Part shown: positions 32,296 to 43,903 of the stretch, piece by piece
Numbering within the stretch: position 1 is the first letter of the stretch
Layout: each line of letters starts with the position of its first letter
NCBI GenBank assembly: GCA_002794785.1
Contig: NBBA01000003.1
Location: 1,798,001-1,862,000 of the forward strand
From: Coniferiporia sulphurascens
Lineage: Eukaryota; Basidiomycota; Agaricomycetes; Hymenochaetales; Hymenochaetaceae
Length of the DNA: 64,000 bases
Direction: 5' to 3'
Program-made: the position numbers and the translations under genes
The notes under the pieces: generated by a model
The model's input: only the letters and a program-made list of their open reading frames with translations
Told to the model about the DNA's origin: nothing
Databases searched by the model: none

Positions 32296-33114
32296 GCTTC
32301 CGTTTGTCGTGCGCTTCTATCTTTATACACCAATTTTGAGGTAGCTGCGGAAAAGCATAATGGATGGCTGTATCATATCTGGATGATGATCTGCCTCCGT
32401 GGAAGTCATTCGGATCAAACGAATCAGGGCCAAGTAGTTGCGGCGCCGCGCACAGCTACAGTATATTGGACTGGGTGGGCCAGGGTGGCTCAGCTGTTTC
32501 ACCTAGTCGCTTCGGAGAGTTGCCGGCCCTCGCTTAGGAATAAACTCACGAAAGAATTCACAGGGGCAGTGGGAAGTCTTCACAAACATAAACAAATTAT
32601 ATATGTGGCCGTCCTGCGGTGCATGATCATCATGATGCCGTGAACGAGCCGAGAGTCGACATAGCCAAATGCAGTAAGCGCTAATGTGGTTTATGTTTGC
32701 CGCCCAGGGTCACTTTCCAAAAATGGCTTGCCGTAGTCTTTAGATTAAATTAAATATGGACAGAGGCCGCCCTTTCAGATTAGAGTCTACTCAACCTCAT
32801 TTTATCTACGGAGGCGATGCTCGGGAGATGCTGGGTATAGTATAAGTTGCTAGTATGGCGGGTGTGCTCAAAGGCCGAGGTCTCGCGAGGCACCACATGG
32901 ACGCGTAAAGTAAGTCTCAGCCTGCTGACGTAATGCATGTGGAATATGACCAATACAACTTAGAGAGTGCACTATCCTTCAGGTAGTTCACTTAAGAAGC
33001 GCATAAGTATCCACGAGGTTAATACAATGCAAGCGGAATGAATTGTACACGAAAGAGGGGTATGTCCGCGTCCACGAGAAGAACATGATTTGAAAGAAAC
33101 AGCGAGTGCTCCGC
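32296..33114. other. Gap upstream of copy 2 and downstream of copy 3
   Basis: 32296-32470 is homologous to 29962-30110. Beyond that I see no gene or repeat. Confidence 0.45.
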
Positions 33115-33691
33115 TTAACAAGAAATACCGCCATCAATCACATTGCCGCAGCGTGTGCAAACGACGCGGCGATCGAGAAGGCACAGACCGATACCGAGCG
33201 GGAACCAGAACACAGCGGCGAGGATGCCGAGGATTCCAAAGCGCGATGCGCGGATATGACGGCCTTCTTGCAGACAGAGCATCTCTGGATGGTCTGGCGG
33301 GAGAACCGTGCTGATGGTGTGCCCAGTGACGGGGTGTTGGTAGTAGTGGACCATACCTCCAGCACCTTGCGGGCTGGGCCTCGGCATGACCGCCGCGTAT
33401 GTTGGGGATGCGTCCATTATGGGCTGTTTGCGTAAGCGCGAGCCTTGGGATGCGGGAGGACTGTGGGATGACGAGCCGCTGCCTGGCAGGGGATTAGTTT
33501 ATTTTTCTCAGGTCGAGTGGGGTAGTACGGACAACTCACCTCCAGTGGCATAGTCGTATGAAGGAGGATTATACGACGGTTCAGATTCTCCTCCAACCTC
33601 TCTCGTGTCAGTTTTCTAAACGAAAGATACAAACACTAACATCAGGAGGCGCCCGCAGTTTCGAACGGAAAAACAAGCTCACCTTGGCCAT
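33115..33691 (-). CDS. BRI3-like small membrane protein, copy 3 (diverged)
   Basis: Exons 33683-33691 (MAK), 33540-33615 and 33115-33482 give 150 residues. The gene keeps the three-codon first exon, the PPxY motif (NPPSYDYATGG) and the C-terminal RRVVCTRCGNVIDGGISC. It has replaced the CPAGPGGHFYTK segment by CLQEGRHIRASRFG and has a changed membrane stretch (ILAAVFWFPLGIGLCLLD). An extra Met- and Pro-rich linker (YAAVMPRPSPQGAGG) precedes it. It is clearly older than the split between copies 1 and 2. The upstream region shows little similarity to theirs. Confidence 0.75.
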
Positions 33692-35392
33692 GATGTTCGC
33701 AGATGGTGGTCGTAAGCAAAGGCGGGTTCAGGGAGATCGCAAAGGATGTGATCCCTTTTGTGGTGCTGTTACCGCGCCCTACGGGTACATGTGGGGCCGC
33801 TGCGCAGTAGCTGTGCCGCAGTCTTCTCTATTGATTCAGATCCGGATAGCATCACTTTATCGGGCGAAATGGGCCCGGCGGAAGCGGTGCAGCCCGTAGT
33901 TGCCGCGCACGCGTCTCTGTACGCCGAGCATTCTTGCAGCTTTGGCCGACCTGGCGATGAGGATGGAAACTTGACTGGACAGCACTGGACGCAATATTGC
34001 TTCGGCTGCTGACGAGATCCGGAGTCCAGCCCTTGCGCTGATTTAACTCGAGTTGCGGAAACTCATGATATTGCCATCCGGGATGAAATTTGGCTTGGAA
34101 GCTATCTTGCGTTGACCGTTTGCGATGCACTCGATATTTTATTAACGCTGAGAATTATCGTGGTAGACGAGTCGAGATCAAGGACGCTGACGTCACCTGA
34201 GAACGCTCGGAATATTCCGTCGAGATGTACTTACGCAAGCAATTTATAAGAAGCATCTTTGGGTTCGGTTATATGCTTCCTCCGAGTCCTAACCGACCGC
34301 AATCAGCTCAAAATTGAAGACGATGAAGCTTCTGGCCTTCACCATCTTCAATAGGTCTCAACTGGATAAAAGAGGTAGTATGTACGGGGTCTAAGGAATA
34401 TAGACGACATGGGCACAGTATCATCCAGTATCGCCCAAAATTCACCCGTCTCTAATCCGCCATAATGTTCGAAGAGCGGGTTTGAGCTCCATATATGTAC
34501 GGGAATTTACTTTCATATGTTAAAATAGTGTATCATACTGAGCTTGCATTCTCTCTCCCAGCACCACATACTGCCTCAAATCTGATCTAGAACTTTGGGT
34601 CGTGTTCTGAATGTCTGCGGTAAGTCATCCATTATTCATGCACAATAATCACATCACACTGCGACCCTTCGTGGCCATCCTTGCTCTCGTTGAATCCGCA
34701 CATCCGGTGTACTTATCGCAAGTGTCCGTTTAGCGCTCTGGACCTGGCCTCCCGAAATATGGATGCCCTTTAGCTTCGCTTTTTTTTTCTCGAGGTAGGG
34801 GCCGTCTTAGTAAAATTTAAAATACTGGGTCTGACTTTTCCAGTATTATCCGCATCGCAATATGCATCGGAAGATTTTGAACCCGAGAGGAGCTAGCGAG
34901 GTCCTTCCGAAAGGATGGATCCAGACTTGCTACTACCGAAAATAATCTATCAATCCGAGCTCTCTTTAACATTCCTGGATAGGATAGTCACTAAGAAGTC
35001 CTGCTTGTTCGCCTTGTGCTACCGCCGCCGCATCTCAAGTTACTTCTAAGACATATACCAGTGTCAACCGTCTTATCACTTTTGCGAATCATAGGAATGC
35101 AACGACTAAAGAAAGGAGGGGGCCCGAAATACCCGCCAATGTACGGGCCTCACTGCTCGGACAACAGCGGACGCGAGTACGATTCCCTATTTCATCTTGA
35201 AATGTTTTCAAATAAGTCCCTGAGTATTTGATATGCTGTCCCACCTGTCCATGTCCACATCTGCTTCTGGATATTCCTACCCTCAAAATGTGCTAGGTAC
35301 AAGAGCACCTGGTGTAGAAATACCAATGCGTTATCGTCGGTGTACCACAGACTTCCTGCCCCGATACACAACACAGCTCACGTCTATAAACC
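33692..35392. other. Gap between BRI3-like copy 3 and the first P450
   Basis: No gene can be supported. Short open frames occur on both strands and lack family resemblance or good splice partners. The right end must hold the promoter of P450-1, and TCTATAAA lies only a few bases before its ATG. Confidence 0.45.
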
Positions 35393-37790
35393 ATGAATCT
35401 CACATATCTGAACGTCGTCCTTTCCGGCGTAGCTATAGTCTGGCTCTGGGTAAAATACTCTAGTCGACGCCGTAACACTCAGGGGCTTCCGTATCCTCCA
35501 GGGCCTAAAGGCCTTCCCCTCATTGGCAATGTCTTCGACATGCCTTCATCAGATGCGTGGGTCAAGGCTGCGGAGTGGAGAGAAACCTATGGTGTTGCCA
35601 TATATTTGTTTTTTGGATTAGAAACGTCCAGCTCATCATAAACGTGTGTGCGCCTTCTTTTTCAGGTGACATTGTCTTCCTACAGATTCTGGGGACGCCT
35701 GCGGTCTTCCTTAACTCGTACGAAGTGGCCGCGGACCTGGTTGAGAAACGGTCGACAATCTACTCTTCAAGGCCGAGAATGATTATGGCATCGGAGATGT
35801 ACGTTCCACTTCATAACCATACGGGCAAGCTACTGAATTACGTGCAACCCTGAAGTCAACAATGGGACTGGCTCATTACGAATATGCCATACGGCGAAAA
35901 ATGGAGAAAACACAGAGCCTACCTTCATCCGTTCCTCGAACCCGTATCTGTCGGAAGGTATTTCGATCTGCAGACCCGCGAGACACATAAGATGCTCGCG
36001 AACTTCCTTAGCACGCCGAACAACTTTGCCCAGCACGTTCGCAAGTAAGTGCCCTCCGAGCTGGGACCATCCTCAGTCCATTTCTCAAGTCTCCGTAACG
36101 TGACAGCTCTATCGGCGCAACGATAATGATGATGACGTACGGACACGAAGGTACCAGGTCTTCCTTATTGACTGAAAGCAGAGGGATAACCTCGTCTATA
36201 GTTCAGTCTGAGAATGACCCATATGTAACCAAAGCGGAAGAAGGAGCTGTTGCACTTGCGAAGGCGGCTGCACCCGGAACCTTCTCGGTGGAGGTCATTC
36301 CCTGGTGTGAGTATGTCCATCTCAACCTGCGTCCATAAAGCAGAGGGTTTTACGCGACCTCCTGTGCCCAGTGAAGTACGTGCCTGCATGGTTTCCAGGC
36401 GCAGACTTCCAGCGTATAGCGGAGAAAGGACGCCAGCTTTCGTACGACGTGCGGTATAGGCCATACTATGACATGAAGGCGAAAGTGGTGAGCATTTGAG
36501 CACCTGTCTTCATATGAAGGCACAGACGAGTGAGCGTCGTGAGGTAGCTTGAAGGAACAACACGCCCGTCCATGATGAGTGAGCTCGTCGAGGCGAACAA
36601 GGACGAGGACGGCTATATTCGCGACGAAGAAACCATCATGAACGCCACCGGGATATCGTATCTTGCAGGGACTGACACTGTGCGTTTTTCCTGACATGAC
36701 TTAAAATGATTGGCGGTGTAACACTGACTTGATTATATAGGCCATATCGGTTATCCTGACCTTCATACTCGCGATGGTTCTTAATCCGGATGTCCAGCAA
36801 CGTGCCCAGGAGGAGATTGACAGAGTCGTCGGTTGTGATCGGTTGCCAACATTCGAGGATAGGCGGGACTTGCCGTTTGTAAACGCGGTGTGCGATGAAT
36901 GCTTGAGGTGAGCAATATCTCGCAAGAACGCCGAGTACTGGAACTTGACAGATAGATGTTTGAGTAGATGGCAGCCAGTTGCTCCGATCGGTAAGCTTCG
37001 AGGGGTATAAAGTGCTACTTAAGACAACTTCTGAGGACCGTGTATGTACTCCAGGCGGACCACGCGCACTTGAGGAAGACGATGTCTACAATGGATATTT
37101 TCTTCCGAAGGGAACGACAATCATCGCTAATCATTGGTACGTTCTGCAGTTGGTAGCATTTCGTGGTCGACGCCTTAGTTTCACGCAGGATTTTCCTGCG
37201 GGATCCCAAAGAGTATCCTGACCCCGATGCGTTTAAACCAGAGCGCTTCCTCAGTGACGAACAAGGCGGTTCCGCCACGAAGGTGGCAAGGGATCCGAGT
37301 AAAATTGCGTTCGGTCTCGGAAGGAGGTGGGCTTCTCTTTTTCGGAACCGCACTATATGCTTAACATCGGCGCTTTGGCAGGATGTGCCCTGGGAGGCAT
37401 CTGGCAATGAACTCCGTAAGTCTGGCCGTTTGTCCCAGTACCCACGTGTGCCGAGTTGATGGGCCCATGTTGTCCACCTGGGGAATCTATAGGTGTTCAT
37501 TGCGGTATCTTCTATCCTCGCTTCGTTCGACATCCGTAAAGTCATGGGGAAGGACGGGAAACCTATCACCCCCAAGGCCGAGTATATATCGAGCTTCATT
37601 AGGTCTGTGTCCACCTTCCCGTGCTGACTCCCGGTTCAACGATCTAGATTTTCTTTCGTTGTTGCGTTCGTTTTGTCCTACAATAACTCACATTTATTCC
37701 TCCAACAGACATCCGGCGCCGTTTGATTGCTCCATTGTTCCTCGCTCAGAGTGGAGCGCCACCTTGTTGCGCCAGACTCTTGAGTCTTAA
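35393..37790 (+). CDS. Cytochrome P450 monooxygenase 1
   Basis: Fourteen exons splice in frame to about 520 residues, a normal length. An N-terminal membrane anchor (LNVVLSGVAIVWLWVKY) is followed by the proline hinge [15 protein letters not shown]. The helix C region is [18 protein letters not shown]. Helix I is ISYLAGTDT, helix K is DECLRW (ExxR), the PERF-like region is DAFKPERFL, and the haem loop is FGLGRR plus MCPGRHLA with the ligand Cys in the next exon (about 37385). The protein is ER-anchored, needs a P450 reductase and oxidises a small hydrophobic substrate that cannot be named. It resembles the CYP64-like (O-methylsterigmatocystin oxidoreductase-like) group of basidiomycetes. It is closest to P450-2, with the same intron positions. 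Confidence 0.93.
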
Positions 37791-38098
37791 TTGAAAAAAT
37801 CGGTCTTTAGGTTTTTGCGACGAGTTAAGCCATACTTTCTTTAATAAGATATTGGCGGACGGTTTTACGAGAGCGTATAGCGTTTTTTGGACTTGGGTTC
37901 GTATTTGTAAGCTATGTGCTGGAGTACAATTTTTGCTCTTGAATCCTACGTTTCCTAGGACCGGTTTATGAAGCTTTTGGGTTGTCTGTCGTATATTTCC
38001 TCAAGGAGAAACTGGTGTCTATACGAACTCAAAGGTTACCGCGTGTGATAGTATTTCGATTGGCTCGTTAGAAAACGTATTTTTTGTCCTTAAAAAAA

Positions 38099-38290
38099 CC
38101 CACATTCATTCCTCCAACAGACATCCGGCGCCGTTCGAATGCTCCATTATTCCTCGCTCGGAGTGGAGCGCCACTTTAGTGCGGAGCCTTGATTTGGAAG
38201 AATCAGTATTTTGAATTGAAGCGACGGGTTTAAACCGTACTTTTTTTAAGGACTTGGCGGACGGTTGTACGTGTGTATATTGCACCTTTG
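38099..38290 (+). pseudogene. Duplicated terminal exon and 3' UTR of P450-1
   Basis: The stretch repeats 37692-37890, including the acceptor CTCCAACAG, the coding start CATCCGGCGCCGTT and the 3' UTR motif TTGGCGGACGG, with several substitutions. It lies about 400 bp downstream, with no upstream exons. The frame ends early in the changed C-terminus. It looks like a small tandem duplication or the remains of a lost neighbouring P450. Confidence 0.88.
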
Positions 38291-39548
38291 TTTAAAAATA
38301 GTACATACCTGTGAGCTTTTTGTTAAAGTGAGTGAGCCTTAATGATTGCTAGGGCTTGCTCAGCCAAAGCGTAAGATTACGGCTATTTGTAGGAATCAGG
38401 TACGATATGAGTACTATGTCGCCCGTCCTTCTGGCGCTGGAATTAAAGTCGGAAGTTGCGTGCCGACCCCAGTCAATGCTTATTTACCGTCTTCTTGCTG
38501 TACATGTACACCCTATTGCACATTGCAAGCAGACACTGCCGGTGACGGCTGAGTGATGGACACGTAGACCTGATTAAGAGGTGTCAGCTTCAGCCTCTTC
38601 AACCAGTGAAATCTATCTGCCATAGCACTCACGTGCGAAAGGACGATGGCTACTCGCTGAAAGGAAATTGAATTGAATGGCGTGTTGGAATGCCCCTACG
38701 TTTCACTTGTAACAATCGGCTGTGCCCATGTGGTTGCTCGACAGCTTGACTCCTGTCTTTCATCCGGAATATAAAAAGTCGCTGATGCAGATATCGCGAA
38801 TCTGAAGACTAGTCCGGCCACAAGTACATGTGCAAATACAACCAGGTCTAAAATGAAAAAAGCCGGCATGGGGTTTCACCCGAATTCCAACTGTACGTAA
38901 CTAATAAACGTAGGGTTTACTTGATGCGCGCTTACCGGAAGTAGCCCTGCCAATCTCAAAGTTTTCCTTTTCTGAGACTAGCGCTAGTCATTCAACGCTA
39001 CTCCGAGACTCGTCAATTTATCGTAGCACTAGTAGTACTCGCCTTAAAGACCCGAAATTAGTATCATTGTGTGCGTTGCGCCAGTTGGGACAAGTCGAGT
39101 TTCTGCGTTTCTGGAGGGAAGAGGGGGACCGGGGTGTTTACATACGTACTGTACATGCAGACGCTTCTATTACTGTACATTACATCACACGATAAATCAA
39201 ACGGTAGATCATGGAAGACAACCCGCCATTGGATGCATACATACTGTATGGCCTGAAAACGATAGGTCGAACAGACGTGGAACAGACCGGGCTGATGAGA
39301 AAAAAACAGTTTAATGTATCGCCTTGGGTTCTGTCTAAGTGCGTTCATTTCCGTCCTGGAGATAGCATATGGATGGAGACTCGGAGATAGAACCGAGTAC
39401 GGCCACCACACGGGCCGGTTAAGGTGTCTCTGGCTTTATTGGATATTGGATTATAATACGCGTCCCCGCTTGGTACCGAGGGGAGGTGCTCTACAGTCGC
39501 TTCCAAGCATTGCCGTAAGAAATGGTCTTCCTGCGTGTCACAGACTTT
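38291..39548. other. Gap between P450-1 and P450-2
   Basis: No gene or repeat is recognised. It presumably carries the P450-2 promoter at its right end. Confidence 0.45.
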
Positions 39549-39556
39549 TATAAAAA
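39549..39556 (+). promoter_or_regulatory. TATA box of P450-2
   Basis: TATAAAAA, 63-70 bp upstream of the ATG at 39619 and followed by a pyrimidine-rich leader (CTCCTCCCTTCC), the usual fungal arrangement. Confidence 0.65.
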
Positions 39557-39618
39557 GAACTAAACTGTAGCTCCTCCCTTCCTTCCTTTCTCCCTCTGCG
39601 GCTCGAAACTGCAAAATC

Positions 39619-42257
39619 ATGGAGCTCTCGTACTTAGACATCGTCCTCCCCGGTGTGGTCGTCGTCTGGCTATGGACGAAATACTCCGCTCAGCGCCTCA
39701 ACGCTCGAGGACTCTCGTACCCACCAGGCCCGAAAGGCCTTCCCATCATCGGGAATGTCCTTGACATGCCGTCGTCGGACGTGTGGTTGAAAGCGGCAGA
39801 GTGGAGGAAGACCTACGGTGCGGGCTACTCCGAACTTTCGCTCAGGGGCATCAGAATTCACGGTACTTCCTCCTCAGGTGATATCGTCTTCGTGCAGAAC
39901 CTCGGGAAGCCAGCGGTATTTCTCAATTCATACGAGGCGGCTGTGGATCTGCTCGAAAAACGATCGACGATTTACTCCTCGAGACCAAGTTCGATCATGA
40001 TATCAGAGCTGTACGTCCCGTCCTATTTTGTAACTACTGCACGCAAAGCAATTAAGACGCACATAACCTTGAAGACAACGCTGGGACTGGCTCACCTCGA
40101 ACATGCCGTACGGCGAAAAATGGAGAAAGCACCGCGCGTTTCTCCATCGGTTCCTCGAGCCCGCAGCCGACGGCAAGTACGCTGACTTGCAGACGCGTGA
40201 AACGCACAAGATGCTCGCGAATTTCCTGAGCACGCCAAGGGACTTCATCCAACACGTTCGCAAGTAAGTGCTTGCCTGAGCCCGCTCCGAGCCCGCTTTT
40301 TCGTGCTTACGTATCATGTACTTAGCACTGTCGGCGCGACAATAATGATGATGGCCTACGGACACGAAGGTATATCCTCGCTTCGTTTCTGTAGCTCATG
40401 ATGAAGATGATCAGGCCCACGGTTTTCCAGCCCTGCCCGAGAATGACCCATACCTGACAATAGCGGAGAAAGGGGTCGCCGCACTCGCGGAGGCGGCCAC
40501 CCCCGGCGTTTTCCTAGTGGAAGTCATCCCCTGGCGTAAGCGTTTTCAATATCCGTTCGTTCCCCGAGTCCATAAAGCAGAAATTCACACGACCGCCACC
40601 TCTTGCGCTCAGTGAAGTACGTTCCCGCGTGGTTCCCTGGCGCGGGCTTCCAGCGCGTAGCAGAGAGGGGACGCAAGCTCTCATACGACATGCAGTACAA
40701 GCCTTATTACGAGATGAAAGAGCGGGTGGTAAGCAGGCTTAATAGCTAATAGGCATCCGCATAAAAACAAGCGAGGGCTGAGCGTTGTGTGTCATGCAAT
40801 AGCTTAACGGGACCGCGCAACCGTCAATGACGAGTGAGCTCATCGAAGCAAATACGGACGAAAATGGACACATTCACGAGGAAGAGACCATCGCGAACGC
40901 CACTGGGATAGCGTACCTCGGAGGGGCAGATACAGTGAGCGGGTTTATATTTTTTTGGGGCCTCAATTCGAGTCGAAAATATTGACGGCTTGAAACCGGC
41001 ACCGAATGGTAGTCCGTTTCGACCATTTTGACCTTCATACTTGCGATGGTCCTCAACCCAGAGGTGCAGAGACGCGCCCAGGAAGAAATCGACCGCGTCA
41101 TCGGGTTCGACAGGTTGCCTACGCTTGAGGATAAGCTGAGCCTGCCATACGTGAACGCGGTATGCGACGAATGTCTGAGGTAAGCACCCTTGCCCCCTTC
41201 AATGAAACAAAGTAAGACGGGGGCTGACAAATGAACTGATTGCATAGATGGCAGCCAGTCACCCCGCTCGGTGCGTTCCAGAAAAGACGCGCTGACCACG
41301 GTAAATCCTCTGACGGCTGTGCGTTTTAATTTTAGGTGCACCGCGCTCCCTCGCCGAGGACGATGTCTACAACGGGTACTTCCTTCCGAAGGGGACGATG
41401 GTCATGGCCAACCAGTGGTACGTTGTGTGGCCCTGCACGAAGTTGCTTCATCGTCGATGACCCCGATCTGCACGTAGGCTCTTCCTGCACGACCCCGACG
41501 AGTACCCCGATCCCGATGCGTTCAAGCCAGAGCGCTTTCTCGGCGTGGACCAGGGCGGGTTGGCTACGAAGGCACCAAGGGACCCGAGCAGGATCGCATT
41601 TGGCTTTGGGAGAAGGTGCGTCTAGATGCAAGCCGTGGGTCGCGGCCGGCCGCGCGCTGGCGTCTCTTCCCTTTTATGGTGTTAGCGCATGGATCTTAAT
41701 AGTTTAACACTTCCATATCGGATACGATATATTCGGGCGGTCCAGGATATGCCCTGGAAAGCACATGGCGACGAATTCCGTAAGTCCGAACCCACACGGC
41801 CAGCCGACAGTCGGCCAATTATTTATTTAATTCGTCTGTTTCGGCCGGCAGATATTCATCGCGGTCTCGTCTGTCCTCGCGACGTTCGACATCCAGGCGG
41901 CTGTGGGAGACGACGGGCGGCCCATCACGCCCAGGGTCGAGTATGTCTCGAGCCTCATCAGGTGGGTGCAGTATTTCAATTGGTATCCAATGAACGAAGC
42001 CAGTCGCGCGGGGGGTGTTGGTAGTCGTCGTGCGCGTCGGCGCTGATTCGCGACTCGCCCGATGAATGGGCCTTATCACCATTTCTCGTCGTCCACGTTG
42101 GTCCATCTCATCCGACCATTCGGATCAATATTCTCCCCCCCCTTTCCGTTCTGCTAGCTCACCGCTCGCTATCTGCAGTCACCCGGCGCCGTTTGAGTGC
42201 TCCATCGTGCCCCGCTCTGGGAGGACGGAGGCCCTCGTACGGCAGGCTCTTGACTAG
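39619..42257 (+). CDS. Cytochrome P450 monooxygenase 2
   Basis: Fourteen exons splice in frame to about 520 residues, with intron positions identical to P450-1. Features are the anchor [17 protein letters not shown], the hinge [33 protein letters not shown], helix [16 protein letters not shown] (ExxR), DAFKPERFL and the haem loop FGFGRR plus ICPGKHMA (Cys near 41746). It is more GC-rich than P450-1 and has shorter flanking AT tracts. The oxygen-binding helix has GGADT where P450-1 has AGTDT, so substrate handling may differ. It is intact as far as the sequence shows. It probably shares a pathway with its neighbours, but no terpene cyclase, PKS or NRPS is present to define the substrate. Confidence 0.93.
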
Positions 42258-42769
42258 TCGGGTAGGAGGTCGGCGTAAATACGGTTCCTTGAAGTAAGAA
42301 GAGTAATAATACAGAGGGTATTTTCGTACGCGGCAAGAATAGAGACCTGGAGCTGCCGGCAAAGTTCTCGAGAATCTGACGCAATTTATGATCCGAATTA
42401 TGAAGTCCTCGAATCCGCGCGACTCCAAGAGCTGGACAGCTGTCGTGAACGCCAAGGAAAATTTTATTTTCATTCTTTATTCGCCTGAAGGCTTCCGCCC
42501 GCCAGGACGGATGGCGCAATAGACACGTGTGGGCTCGTAATACGCATACAATATATTCATATACTTCTTTCCCCCAACGTCGAATGCAAGCATTCCTAGA
42601 AAATATATGGCAAGCCAGGGGGCGGGGAGGTGAACAGAATTGGGTGGGGGGATGATCATAAATCAAGAACAACAGTTAGAACGCATATAAACAGTCCCAA
42701 TTCCGATGTGAGGGGAGGTGTTCTCGAGTGCAATGGTGATAGTCCTCTTCCGTTCCGCTGGCGGTGTCA

Positions 42770-43765
42770 TTATACGGCAATGACAGCGCCGCCAGCCTCC
42801 ACCCTCTCTGGGCTCCCTTCGATTTCTCTCTTTCTTTTTGCCCCTGCGCTCGGTACGGCACCCGCACCTGCGCCGGTAACGCCGACGACGAGGCCCTTGA
42901 GCCAGCCGTTCTCGCGGCGTAGTGCTTCGCATTCACGTTCGAGCTCGCTGACTCGGGTCTCAAGCTCGCGGCTGCGCCGCTCGAGCGCCGCCTCGCGCTC
43001 CTTCTTCTTCAGCCGGAAGCGTGCGGATGCGGCTGTGTTGCGCCGCCGCTTATCCTCGGTCGCGGTGAGCGGCGTCATGGACTCATCGCCGTCGGCCAAC
43101 TCCGTCTCGTTAGAAGACGGAGCAGGAGAAGGGGCATGCTGCGAGGCGCTGGGGATAGGGGTCGCTATTATTGATGTCTTGCGTGAGCGCTGGCGTCTAG
43201 CCGGGGCGGCGGGCGCTCCAGGGACGGTCCGCGGCTGTTGTTGCTGCGTGGGCGCTGCTGCTGCTGAAGAACCCGGAACTTGACCGAAGAGGGCCGGCGG
43301 TGCAAATGGGTAGGCCGCGAGCAGTTGTGCAAGCGAGGCGGCCTGGGAGGGCTGTGGGGCCGAGACCTGCGGTACGAGATACGGGTCGATGCCGAAGCCC
43401 GCAAGGATGGCGGACATGTCGAACTGCTGCGGGAGGTGTTGTGCCGCTTCCTGGTTGTTCGTCACGGAGGTGGGGTTGACGGCATTTATGTGGCCCTCGA
43501 GCGACGCAGGGCCCTCTGCGTCTGCCTCGTCCTCCTTGTCAATGTCGCCCAGAGGGCTCGACGAGTCGTCGTCATTGCGCCTGCTAGAGCGCCCGAGGAG
43601 CGGCTCGTCACTCTGGAAGGTGAGGTTCGACCATAGGTCAAGCTGAGCGGCGAGGTCGGGGAAGGGCGGGTTCGTGAGGAGGTCCTGCTGGTCCGTGTTA
43701 GCATAGCGGTCGGCCGGCGCGTCCGGCTGGACGATGTTGAGTCCGTGCAGCGGCGAGGGTGTCAT
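42770..43765 (-). CDS. bZIP transcription factor, CYS-3/Zip1-like
   Basis: A single-exon ORF. The frame is open from an ATG at 43882 (370 codons), but I prefer the ATG at 43765 (331 residues, starting MTPSPLHG), because a TATA-like ATTTATAAT lies only 13 bp before the first ATG. An acidic and Ser-rich middle (RRNDDDSSSPLGDIDKEDEA) could activate transcription. A Gln/Pro/Ala-rich stretch follows. The bZIP is at about residues 243-292: basic region NTAASARFRLKKKEREAAL, then leucine heptads (LETRVSELERECEAL...WLKGL). The NTAASARFR signature is that of fungal CYS-3/Zip1/Met28-type factors, which control sulphur or stress genes. It sits between the two P450 pairs, so it could regulate them, which is inference. 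Confidence 0.9.
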   Translation of the reverse strand: MTPSPLHGLNIVQPDAPADRYANTDQQDLLTNPPFPDLAAQLDLWSNLTFQSDEPLLGRSSRRNDDDSSSPLGDIDKEDEADAEGPASLEGHINAVNPTSVTNNQEAAQHLPQQFDMSAILAGFGIDPYLVPQVSAPQPSQAASLAQLLAAYPFAPPALFGQVPGSSAAAAPTQQQQPRTVPGAPAAPARRQRSRKTSIIATPIPSASQHAPSPAPSSNETELADGDESMTPLTATEDKRRRNTAASARFRLKKKEREAALERRSRELETRVSELERECEALRRENGWLKGLVVGVTGAGAGAVPSAGAKRKREIEGSPERVEAGGAVIAV

Positions 43766-43894
43766 TCTCGCTTCGATTGCGCCAGACAGGCGGACGGTGC
43801 GAATGGGGAAACGATGGCGAGCGCGTTGCGAACGCTGTGCGCGACGATGAAGACGAGAATAAAAAGGAAGGGAGCGACTCATGGACTGTTAAGG

Positions 43895-43903
43895 ATTATA
43901 AAT
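43895..43903 (-). promoter_or_regulatory. TATA-like element upstream of the bZIP gene
   Basis: ATTTATAAT on the minus strand, 13 bp from the ATG at 43882 and 130 bp from the ATG at 43765. The spacing favours the downstream start. Confidence 0.45.

Noticed and set aside
43280..43646. Plus-strand frames opposite the bZIP gene
   Set aside because: Antisense shadows of a GC-rich coding exon.
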